Source: an uncultured Bacteroidota bacterium
GTDB lineage: Bacteria; Bacteroidota; Bacteroidia; Flavobacteriales; UA16
Assembly (NCBI GenBank): GCA_902535565.1
Contig: CACAUH010000080.1
Span: forward strand, 1 to 5,295
Direction: 5' to 3'
DNA length: 5,295 nucleotides
Under the pieces are notes generated by a model. The model searched no databases, had not been told where the DNA came from, and worked only from the letters and a program-made list of their open reading frames with translations. Position 1 is the first letter of the stretch; each line of letters begins with the position of its first letter. A program made the position numbers and the translations under genes. This document shows, piece by piece, positions 1 through 5,295 of this stretch.

Positions 1-388
1 GGCAAAATCCCTCAGCCCTGTCAGAAAAAGCGTGGTGTGTACCACCAGCGATGTTGAGTCCGATTCCGCCGCGCTCCGCTTCAAGGGCACATTTCAAAGT
101 GCCGCTCATGATGATGGTTTCTCTCAGTGCAAGTGCCCTGGACCATGTGAATCCTGATCTGCGTTCTTCAGCCCGGGACAAAGTGCCCATGCGGATTTTG
201 TTCCAGTATTCTGATGTGTGGCACATCAGAATTTCATTCGTGTCCAGTGGTGCTGGTCGATTCCATTTGGCGTCTTCTGAGAACCCCTCCAAATGAAGTT
301 GACCGTGGATCAAATCGTATTTCTCCATGGGGAACCGGTGGCCCTTTGGGAGTGGATGTGCATAGGCTGGGTGGTATGAAACGAGCAT
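1..388 (-). CDS. Histone deacetylase superfamily protein (class IV/HDAC11-like), 3' end outside window
   Basis: Reading the minus strand from the ATG at 388-386 gives 129 uninterrupted codons to the window edge, so only the N-terminal part (roughly 40% of a typical ~300-residue bacterial member) is seen. Family landmarks are in order: an N-terminal YHPAYAHPLPKGHRFPMEKY block (residues 5-24), a CHTSEYW segment (56-62), RRSGFTWS (76-83), and LNIAGGTHHAFSDRAEGFC (111-129), which holds the His-His pair (H118, H119) that serves as catalytic acid/base in zinc-dependent deacetylases. The zinc ligands expected further downstream are off the window. The family removes acyl groups from lysine side chains or small acetylated amines; the substrate here cannot be inferred. 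The GG.HH..SDR..GFC pattern recalls HDAC11/class IV rather than classical class I. ATG 388 is chosen because the family begins just before this YHP motif; TTG 391 and TTG 430 are in-frame alternatives and TAA lies at 463-461. It is divergent from the gene at 530. Confidence 0.93.
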   Translation of the reverse strand, partial: MLVSYHPAYAHPLPKGHRFPMEKYDLIHGQLHLEGFSEDAKWNRPAPLDTNEILMCHTSEYWNKIRMGTLSRAEERRSGFTWSRALALRETIIMSGTLKCALEAERGGIGLNIAGGTHHAFSDRAEGFC

Positions 389-443
389 CAAGGGTGAAGG
401 AGGTGCGTTATGTGTTAATTGCTTAAACAACAGCTGTATAAGG

Positions 444-499
444 GGTGTATTTGTGTTGCATTAATATGATGCAACAGAAGGGATGTAATTGTGTTTCAT
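444..499 (+). repeat. Imperfect 18-bp direct repeat, 38-bp offset
   Basis: The segment GGTGTATTTGTGTTGCAT at 444-461 recurs as GATGTAATTGTGTTTCAT at 482-499, with 15 of 18 positions identical and an offset of 38 bp. The first copy includes the left arm of the inverted repeat; the second copy lacks a matching right arm. Both copies carry a TAnnTGTG string resembling the Bacteroidota -7 box. It could be a duplicated protein-binding half-site, a duplicated promoter element, or chance in AT-rich DNA. Confidence 0.35.
454..476. repeat. Perfect inverted repeat, candidate operator
   Basis: The arms TGTTGCAT (454-461) and ATGCAACA (469-476) are exact reverse complements separated by the 7-nt AT-rich spacer TAATATG. 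The geometry (8-bp arms, 15-bp centre-to-centre distance) suits a dimeric DNA-binding protein better than a terminator: there is no following U-run, and the site sits between two divergent starts, 53 nt before the GTG at 530 and 65 nt before the deacetylase ATG. Which protein, if any, binds it is unknown. Confidence 0.5.
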
Positions 500-529
500 C
501 ATATCGAGGTCAGCAATGACCTTTGAAAA

Positions 530-1957
530 GTGCAGCGGTGTTTTCCGATAGCCATATTGCTGGTTATTGCTCTGGGAAGGGGTTTTGGGCAGGATGAGTC
601 CAAGCGGATGGATCCAGATGATTGGTTGGGACAGGACCAAGTTCGTCGAATGATCGGTTGGGTAGGGGACCATCCTGAGTTAGCATCAGGTTTTGTGCAT
701 TCTTCGGCAGGTCGTTTTTGGATGCCATCAGCCGCTCAAGGTCAAGTTTTCCTAAGAGATGGGGATTTGAGGGTGGTTGCAGATGAAAATGGAGAGAACG
801 CAAGCGTTAGCCACAATTTGGGGTTCAATCTTGGGGCGAAGCATTTTGTTTTTCGGGATCACATTATGTCGGTCGGTGGCCGTGGATTTTGGAATGGTCA
901 CGCGAAGTTGATCCAGTTCATGGAGCGGACTGGGGAGTGGGAATTGGTCATCGCAGAGAATGGGCCAGAATGCGTAACCAAAGAATCGAGTTGGTTTAAT
1001 GCAGCGCGAGGGGAAGTAATCGCCATTGATGAACGGAGATGGGGTAGGCCCAAAAATGATGGTCCAGATGTTGTGTGGAAGTTGGATTTGGATGCCAAGA
1101 AATGGTCGGTTCTAGGCAAGGTGAATCCTCAAATGACATTGTTCATTCGCGGATCAGGACTGTTTGTGGATCTGGATGATTATGGAATTTGGATGGGGGG
1201 TCACCAGACGGCGGTTATCCGCAAATCTGACATGCAAGTTGTGTTGAGTCCTGAATGGGATTACACGGATTACGTTGCACTGGAGGAGGAGGTTGAAAAT
1301 GCTTCGATGTGGATGTCTGCAAATAGTGGCAACCGCTTTCAGGTGTGGTCTATGGATACGTTGGGCAAAGAGACCTCATTGGTTGATTGGGATGCAGAAC
1401 TGGCCTTCGAGACGGCTTCAGAGCAAAATGGGCCGATGGCTTGGGTGGAGCCTTTTACCGACAGTGATGCAGCACTGCTGACTGGGCTTGGACCCGCCAC
1501 AAATCAGGAGACTTCATCTGGGCCTGGAGCGTGGGTCTTGGTCCTTCTAGTGGCTGGAGGCCTGTCCTATGCAGCTGGAAGGAAAAGCAGCGCGGGCCGA
1601 GAACAGACGAGGACGTTTGTTCGAAGTGAGAAAGAAGGCGTTCTCAAAACTGAAAATGCAAAGTGGGATGGGCTCAGCCCCGAACTGCCGACGGCGGCCA
1701 AGGACATTTTGGCCAAGATTCATCAGCTGGAGAAAGATGGAGAAAATGTCATGGCCACAGAGGAGCTCAATCTCTTTCTTGATTTGGGAGTCGGTGTTTC
1801 ATCTGAATCAAAGCGTGCAAAAAGGGCGCAGTTCATTCGGGACGTCAATCGGGTGTACCAAATGCGTCATGGTAAAGACATGATTTTGAGGGAAAAAGAC
1901 CTGAATGATAGGCGGAGGACAATCTATGTTATCCACCCCCACTCAAGTAACGCATGA
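530..1957 (+). CDS. Exported kelch/propeller-like protein with one TM helix and C-terminal winged-helix-like domain; possible membrane-anchored regulator
   Basis: A 475-residue protein. Residues 1-20 form a signal peptide (QRC, then the hydrophobic FPIAILLVIAL, then GRGFGQ before DES). Residues ~50-310 are rich in short beta-type segments with Gly and Trp; VGGRGFWNGHAKLIQF...GEWELV (115-140) and VWKLDLDAKKW further on look like kelch/propeller blades, though the match is weak. Residues 333-350 are a clear transmembrane helix followed by RKSS, implying an outside propeller and a cytoplasmic tail. The tail (~378-470) has two predicted helices, then SSESKRAKRAQFIRDVNRVY (424-443), then a D-x-x-DRRRTIYVI hairpin (457-468), resembling the recognition helix and wing of winged-helix proteins; similar Arg-rich tails are recalled from Bacteroidota membrane proteins. 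A one-component sensor role is inference. The GTG start at 530 is chosen because it directly precedes the signal peptide; the ATG at 516 is in another frame. The 3' end overlaps the convergent DUF819 gene. Confidence 0.88.
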   Translation: MQRCFPIAILLVIALGRGFGQDESKRMDPDDWLGQDQVRRMIGWVGDHPELASGFVHSSAGRFWMPSAAQGQVFLRDGDLRVVADENGENASVSHNLGFNLGAKHFVFRDHIMSVGGRGFWNGHAKLIQFMERTGEWELVIAENGPECVTKESSWFNAARGEVIAIDERRWGRPKNDGPDVVWKLDLDAKKWSVLGKVNPQMTLFIRGSGLFVDLDDYGIWMGGHQTAVIRKSDMQVVLSPEWDYTDYVALEEEVENASMWMSANSGNRFQVWSMDTLGKETSLVDWDAELAFETASEQNGPMAWVEPFTDSDAALLTGLGPATNQETSSGPGAWVLVLLVAGGLSYAAGRKSSAGREQTRTFVRSEKEGVLKTENAKWDGLSPELPTAAKDILAKIHQLEKDGENVMATEELNLFLDLGVGVSSESKRAKRAQFIRDVNRVYQMRHGKDMILREKDLNDRRRTIYVIHPHSSNA

Positions 1958-3206
1958 GTTCCATGCACACCACGGCTGCGACGGTTCCAACCGCATAGCC
2001 GAGAACAGCCAGGAGAACGCCAACTGGCGCGAGTGCAGGACTGAATGCACTGGCCACGATCGGAGCGCTTGCTGCACCGCCCACATTGGCTTGGCTTCCC
2101 ACAGCGACGAAGAAAAACGGTGCCCGAATCAACTTGGCAACGACAAGAAGGATGATCACATGAACAAGCATCCAGAGGAGGCCAATGAGGATGACAGGCC
2201 AATAGATCTCCCATGAATGGTAGAGTTCACCAATGTCCATTTTGGCTCCGATGGTGGCCACAAGCACATACAGGAAAACGCTTGCCATCTTGCTGGCCCC
2301 AGCCCCTTCATATGTTTTCATGGGCGTGAAACTGAGTGCCACACCAAAGGCGGTAGACAAGAAGACGAGCCAGAAGAAATGACTTTCAAGAGAGCTCAGG
2401 AACCGAACCGAAGAACTGGGGTTTTCCTCTAGAATCGAATCGAACACCTTGGCGATCCCGATGCTGATTTCATCTCCTGCGAAGTGAGCAAGACCAACCA
2501 TCAAGAAAATGACACCAAAAAGCACCATGAGATCATTGAAGGACGCGATGCGGGCGATGCTCTGCTGGTAGTGCTCCACTTTTTCTTTCAATGCCTCAAC
2601 AGCTGAGGCGTCCGCCTTGAGTCGCTTGTCTATGACGGCGCTGACACCGGCCCCGATGAGCAGGAAAGGCATCCATAAATTGGCCACGAACACATCCACG
2701 ATGATCATCACGCTGAATTGATCATCCTGTGCCTGAGCGATTTCTTTCAGTGCGGTCTGATTGGCACCTCCACCAATCCAACTACCCGCAATGGTCGATA
2801 GTCCTCGCCACAAGGCGTCTGGCGCATCACCACCGAGCACGTCCGGTCGGATATGGCTGACCAGCCATAGGGCCACAGGTCCACCGACGACAATGCCGAT
2901 TGTGGCAGCGAAGAACATGATCAAGGCCTTCGGTCCCAAGTTCAAAATGCCCTTCATGTCGATTGAAAGACAGAACATGAGCAGGCTGGCAGGAAGCAGA
3001 TAGCGGCTGGCAACATAGTAGAGGTTGCTGCCTTCTCCGGCTTCGATAATGCCCGTAGAATTCAATATTGCTGGGAGGAAGTAGGCCATCAATAATGCGG
3101 GAACAATACGATAGAACTTGGAAAATCCCGGCAACCGCGCGGTATGGAAGACAAGTGCGAGACAGGCCAGCAACAGGCCAAAAATGGGGGCGTCTTGTGT
3201 GATCAC
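1929..3206 (-). CDS. DUF819 family (YjcL-like) multi-pass membrane protein
   Basis: A 425-residue integral inner-membrane protein matching DUF819 over its whole length. Hydrophobic segments include residues 7-22, 33-48, 66-82, 93-117, 165-191, 225-243, 276-292, 306-321, 334-358 and 391-417, consistent with about ten helices. Two Gly/Ala-rich signature loops are visible: GSWIGGGANQTALKEI (141-156) and GSQANVGGAASAPIVASAF (370-388). Their similar composition in the two halves suggests an internal two-fold arrangement as in secondary transporters, which is inference. A hydrophilic, helical insert lies at ~192-220. The family is conserved in Bacteroidota and in Bacillus YjcL, but I know of no firmly established substrate; a transporter role is plausible. 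The start is GTG at 3206-3204: MITQDAPIFGLLL aligns with the usual MITND...FG beginning. Its 3' end overlaps the convergent gene at 530-1957 by 29 bp, and its 5' end is divergent from the glycosyltransferase remnant. Confidence 0.95.
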   Translation of the reverse strand: MITQDAPIFGLLLACLALVFHTARLPGFSKFYRIVPALLMAYFLPAILNSTGIIEAGEGSNLYYVASRYLLPASLLMFCLSIDMKGILNLGPKALIMFFAATIGIVVGGPVALWLVSHIRPDVLGGDAPDALWRGLSTIAGSWIGGGANQTALKEIAQAQDDQFSVMIIVDVFVANLWMPFLLIGAGVSAVIDKRLKADASAVEALKEKVEHYQQSIARIASFNDLMVLFGVIFLMVGLAHFAGDEISIGIAKVFDSILEENPSSSVRFLSSLESHFFWLVFLSTAFGVALSFTPMKTYEGAGASKMASVFLYVLVATIGAKMDIGELYHSWEIYWPVILIGLLWMLVHVIILLVVAKLIRAPFFFVAVGSQANVGGAASAPIVASAFSPALAPVGVLLAVLGYAVGTVAAVVCMELMRYLSGGG

Positions 3207-3280
3207 GGGCCCAAGATACAGGGAGGGTCTTTCAGATTGGGATGGATCGTGTTCGGTTGCTTCGCTTCGTACTTTCGAAG

Positions 3281-3748
3281 GTGTGTTTTTCCGTCATCGT
3301 GCCACTCTTCAACCGGCCTGAAGAAATCCAGGAGCTCCTCGAGCGTTTGACTCATCAGTCGTTTCGGACTTTGAGGTCATCGTGGTCGAAGACGGAAGCG
3401 ATCGGGATGCCCGGGACATCGTGCTCGGTATCCAGGGCAGGCTGGATGTCCATTATTTCTGGAAGGAGAACACCCGACAGGGGTTTACAAGGAATTTCGG
3501 GTTTGAACGCGCCAAAGGAGATTGGTTTGTCGTCTTCGATTCCGATTGTCTCATCCCCCCTCCAATATTTGGAGATTGTGGATGCACACTTGAGAGCAAA
3601 TCCTGGGATTGATGTTTACGGAGGTCCAGATACCGCCCACACCTCGTTTCCCCCCTTCCAAAAGGCCATCAGCCATGCGATGACCTCTCCGTTGACCACA
3701 CGGGGCATTCGAGGCAGGGTGCGCAATGTGCCCATGCCAAAGGGATAA
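3281..3748 (+). pseudogene. Family 2 glycosyltransferase remnant: two frameshifts and missing C-terminal half
   Basis: Three pieces in two frames together give the N-terminal half of a Bacteroidota-type GT2. The first frame gives FSVIVPLFNRPEEIQELLER and ends near HQSF (about 3364). The next frame carries DFEVIVVEDGS, then YFWKENTRQGFTRNFGFERA, then VVFDSDCLIPP, with the nucleotide-sugar/metal DSD motif at 3538-3546. After the C6 run at 3555-3560 the first frame resumes with QYLEIVDAHLRANPGIDVYGGPD, then KAISHAMTSPLTTRGIRG, and stops at TAA 3746-3748. Intact relatives continue with a PRSFNMG-type block and reach over 300 residues; no frame after 3748 shows it. The first shift looks like loss of one base at TTT 3362-3364 and the second like gain of one base near 3555-3563, so they compensate. 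A GTG at 3281 gives MCFSVIVP, the usual family start; an in-frame ATG at 3242 is the alternative. The shifts could be assembly or sequencing errors, but the truncation would remain. Confidence 0.85.
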
Positions 3749-3752
3749 ATCG

Positions 3753-4127
3753 ATGGGACATCTGCGGCTGTTTACTGTTTTGATAGGGGTGCTTTCTTCG
3801 GCGTATCTCCTCATGTGCCTGGTGGCCCCGCCCAAATTGACCCTGCAATGGGAAGGAGCGTGCTCGGAGTTCCCTGCAGTGGAAGCCGAAGACTGGAAGT
3901 TCCCGCTGGGCGACATGCGGGTAGAGCCTTTGGATTCCACCCGCTATTTCGTCGAAGGAGTATGGGGAGAACACGACCTTCGAATCGAGCGACGGACAGG
4001 AGCCGGAGGCTGTGTCATTCAGGTGGATTGGACCAGTGTCCGATGGCCTTTTCTGCTTCGGGGAGCGGCGGGCATATTCAATGTGAGGAGGGAGGTGTTG
4101 TTCCACATGGAAGGGCGCTTGTCCTAA
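3753..4127 (+). CDS. Small hypothetical protein with N-terminal signal anchor or signal peptide
   Basis: A 124-residue protein that I do not recognise. It starts MGHLRLFTVLIGVLSSAYLL and stays hydrophobic to residue ~26 (MCLVAPP), a transmembrane anchor or uncleaved signal, followed by a soluble part of about 95 residues. That part has an alternating hydrophobic pattern suggesting beta strands (LTLQWEG, WKFPLGDMRVEPL, YFVEGVWGEHDLRIERR, GCVIQVDWTSVRWPF) and two cysteines, possibly a disulfide in the periplasm. ATG 3753 is chosen because it directly precedes the hydrophobic stretch; an in-frame ATG at 3726 would add nine polar residues inside the glycosyltransferase remnant. The gene begins 4 nt after the remnant's stop, as in an operon, and ends 6 nt from the stop of the convergent T9SS cargo gene. 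It is probably real given its membrane-signal architecture and tight packing, but without a family match the call is modest. Confidence 0.6.
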   Translation: MGHLRLFTVLIGVLSSAYLLMCLVAPPKLTLQWEGACSEFPAVEAEDWKFPLGDMRVEPLDSTRYFVEGVWGEHDLRIERRTGAGGCVIQVDWTSVRWPFLLRGAAGIFNVRREVLFHMEGRLS

Positions 4128-4133
4128 TGCACG

Positions 4134-5295
4134 TCAGTGGATCAAAACGCGCGTTGATTGGACTGATCTGGTCGGTCCATGAATTACCCGTACCACATAG
4201 GCCCCAGGCAGCAGAATGGGATGAATTCTGGCGACCCACGTGCCCAGTACGGGTTCGGCAGTGATGCTTTCAGAATGGACGATACGGCCTTTGTAGTCCA
4301 AAATGTCCATGTTGTGGGGCCCTGCTCCAAGAAGCCCTTGCATTTGAATTGATTCTCCGTTGGATGGGTTCGGGAATGGCGTCAGTGGTCCCATCCCTGC
4401 CAAGTCCGCGAGGCCGCTGGTCAGAGGGTTGCCCTCACAATCGAACCCTTCCTCAGCATATTCACAACTTCCGTCATCGGTATTCGCCTCTGGGACAAAG
4501 TTGCATCCTTCGGGGTCCATGCATCCGAGAACCACCACCAGGGGGTTGCCTTGGCAATCATATCCTTCATCAGCAAACTCACAAGTGCCGTTCTCTTCCG
4601 TGGCCAAGCTGTCGAAGTTGCAGGCGATCTCATCAGTACAACCTGGAACTTCCTCGGAATCGCAGACTCCATCAGCATCCTCGTCTCCAAGACAGTCACC
4701 GCCGCAGTCTCCCAGGGCATCTAAGTATTCACAGCTGCCGTCATCAGCATTGGCTGCTGGGTCATAGGTGCAACTCTGTGGGTCCGTGCAGCCTGCAACA
4801 GCGACATAAAGCGCATCTTCCTCCGCGTCGCAGACCCCATTTTCATTGATGTCTTCGCAGGGCTCAACCGATGAGCCTTCGACACAGAATTCGTGGGCTT
4901 GGACAGAGCCGAAATTTCCAGACCCTTCTCCCATGACATTTCCGTCAGAGTCAGACAGTTGGTACCAGCCTGGGGGGGAATAGTGCATGCCGTTTCCAAA
5001 CAAGTCCTCTACAGTCAAGGTGTAGCAACCGTTTGCCGCGCATCCTCCAATCGTGATGTATTCGCTGGCATAGACGTCATTGAGGTAATCAGCCCCCTCC
5101 ATGACCATCATGTCGAAATCGGTGTTTTCCACCTGCCAAGAAATGCCGTGGGGCAGAAAGTCGAATTGAATTTCCATGGTCAGCCACGTTCCGGGAACGA
5201 CCTCGAAATCCATCGTGAGTGTGTCGTTTGGCGCGTATTCATCTGCATCCATGGATGTCCATACCTTGAGTGAATGGTTTCCCTCGGCAGCTGCC
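4134..5295 (-). CDS. T9SS-secreted cargo protein, Cys/Asp-rich repeat modules and C-terminal sorting domain; N-terminus outside window
   Basis: The frame is open to the right edge (AAAEGNHSLKVWTS precedes the Met at 5252), so the ATG there is internal and the true start is outside. Numbering from that Met, residues ~1-20 end a CARDB-like domain (DEYAPNDTLTMDF). Residues ~21-124 form a Gly-rich beta domain with GGCAANGCYTLTVEDLFGNG and a closing FGSVQAHEFC, a module seen in many marine Bacteroidota exoproteins. Two EF-hand-like loops follow (134-145 and 190-201), interleaved with three GC[TM]D...C...C repeats (154-176, 204-226, 243-265). The C-terminus (293-372) is a T9SS type A sorting domain: PFPNPSNGE, DILDYKGRIV, LPGAYVVRVIHG, and a final STRVLIH. 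This domain directs crossing of the outer membrane by the Por system and is normally cleaved on export. The function of the missing N-terminal part cannot be judged; adhesion or a surface enzyme is possible. The protein is strongly acidic. Its stop lies 6 nt from that of the convergent small gene. Confidence 0.92.
   Translation of the reverse strand, partial: AAAEGNHSLKVWTSMDADEYAPNDTLTMDFEVVPGTWLTMEIQFDFLPHGISWQVENTDFDMMVMEGADYLNDVYASEYITIGGCAANGCYTLTVEDLFGNGMHYSPPGWYQLSDSDGNVMGEGSGNFGSVQAHEFCVEGSSVEPCEDINENGVCDAEEDALYVAVAGCTDPQSCTYDPAANADDGSCEYLDALGDCGGDCLGDEDADGVCDSEEVPGCTDEIACNFDSLATEENGTCEFADEGYDCQGNPLVVVLGCMDPEGCNFVPEANTDDGSCEYAEEGFDCEGNPLTSGLADLAGMGPLTPFPNPSNGESIQMQGLLGAGPHNMDILDYKGRIVHSESITAEPVLGTWVARIHPILLPGAYVVRVIHGPTRSVQSTRVLIH
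4137..4376 (-). other. T9SS C-terminal sorting domain (type A-like)
   Basis: This stretch encodes the last 80 residues of the cargo protein. It begins at the PNPSNGE turn, contains the GRIV strand and the LPGAYVVRV strand, and ends on a short basic-hydrophobic tail (TRVLIH), the order expected for Por secretion sorting domains. Its presence implies that the organism encodes a type IX secretion apparatus elsewhere. An Ala/Gly/Leu linker (residues ~277-292) separates it from the repeats. Confidence 0.9.
4458..4793 (-). repeat. Three Cys-rich GCTD...DDGSCEY protein repeats, partly visible as DNA repeats
   Basis: Three 23-residue modules share GC[TM]D, then C-x-[FY] four to five residues later, and close with [GN]-[GS]-[ST]-C-E-[FY]. 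The second and third are exactly 39 codons apart (117 bp), and each is followed by an [AE][DE]EG[YF]DC[QE]GNPL linker; at the DNA level GGGTTGCC recurs at 4426 and 4543. The first is 50 codons before the second because an EF-hand-like loop is inserted between them. The DNA copies have diverged, so this is an old tandem duplication rather than a recent expansion. Confidence 0.85.

Larger units (their letters stand above)
389..529. promoter_or_regulatory. Divergent intergenic region between deacetylase and membrane regulator-like gene
   Basis: These 141 bp separate two genes transcribed away from each other, so promoters for both should lie here. The stretch is AT-richer than the flanking coding sequence. 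It contains an inverted repeat (454-476) and an imperfect direct repeat (444-461 and 482-499), described separately. The Bacteroidota promoter consensus (TTTG, about 20 nt, TAnnTTTG) is not matched perfectly on either strand; the closest plus-strand approximations to the -7 box are TATTTGTG (448-455) and TAATTGTG (486-493), neither with a well-spaced TTTG upstream. Promoter function is inferred from gene orientation only. Confidence 0.5.

Noticed and set aside
51..426. Two plus-strand ORFs of 81 and 70 codons at 51-296 and 214-426.
   Set aside because: They lie antisense to the deacetylase reading frame, which has strong family motifs; their translations show no family features.
1905..3003. 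Several plus-strand ORFs (e.g. 1905-2216, 2217-2432, 2761-3003).
   Set aside because: All are antisense to the DUF819 gene, whose full length is supported by signature motifs and membrane segments.
3355..3565. Programmed ribosomal frameshifting to make a functional glycosyltransferase.
   Set aside because: Two opposite shifts would be needed, no classic slippery heptamer with a downstream structure is evident, and the protein would still lack its C-terminal half.
4128..4133. A terminator between the convergent small gene and the T9SS cargo gene.
   Set aside because: Only 6 bp separate the stops and no GC-rich hairpin with a T-run is visible nearby on either strand.
3815..4264. An overlapping plus-strand ORF of 149 codons in the frame following the GT2 stop.
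   Set aside because: It is Arg/Gly/Ser-rich, lacks the expected GT2 C-terminal motifs, and overlaps both the small anchored gene and the convergent T9SS gene.
4458..4793. A CRISPR-like or tandem DNA repeat array.
   Set aside because: The periodicity is codon-phased (117 bp and 150 bp) inside an open frame and reflects diverged protein modules, with no constant repeats or unique spacers.
4349..5273. Plus-strand ORFs at 4349-4849, 4360-4767 and 4893-5273, some His/Pro/Ser-rich.
   Set aside because: Their composition is the mirror of the Asp/Cys/Gly-rich repeats on the minus strand; no start context or domain supports them.

Overview
The window looks like a chromosomal stretch of a marine-type Bacteroidota (Flavobacteriales-like) genome. 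The main pointers are a large acidic, Cys-rich exported protein ending in a type IX secretion (Por/T9SS) C-terminal sorting domain, GCTD...DDGSCEY modules typical of such cargo, a YjcL-like DUF819 membrane protein, and weak or absent Shine-Dalgarno sequences with AT-rich leaders before starts. The taxonomic statement is an inference from protein style only. No tRNA, rRNA, CRISPR array, insertion sequence or transposase is visible.

Layout, left to right. (1) Positions 1-388, minus strand: the N-terminal 129 codons of a histone-deacetylase-superfamily protein that runs off the left edge; it is easy to miss because its stop codon lies outside the window. (2) Positions 389-529: a 141-bp divergent intergenic region with a perfect 8-bp-arm inverted repeat and an imperfect 18-bp direct repeat. 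(3) Positions 530-1957, plus strand: a signal-peptide protein with a kelch/propeller-like exported part, one transmembrane helix and a basic C-terminal region that reads as a winged helix, i.e. a possible membrane-anchored one-component regulator. (4) Positions 1929-3206, minus strand: a full-length DUF819 (YjcL-like) multi-pass membrane protein whose 3' end overlaps the previous gene by 29 bp, tail to tail. (5) Positions 3281-3748, plus strand: a broken family-2 glycosyltransferase with two compensating frameshifts and no C-terminal half. (6) Positions 3753-4127, plus strand: a small anchored or secreted hypothetical protein starting 4 nt after the glycosyltransferase stop. (7) Positions 4134-5295, minus strand: the C-terminal part of a T9SS cargo protein, open at the right edge.

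The genes do not form an obvious single pathway: strands alternate, there is no long operon, and most neighbours are divergent or convergent. The most interesting candidates are the regulator-like protein at 530-1957 with the symmetric site just upstream of it (shared with the deacetylase gene), and the decayed glycosyltransferase. Nothing here is clear evidence of a new defence or mobile system.
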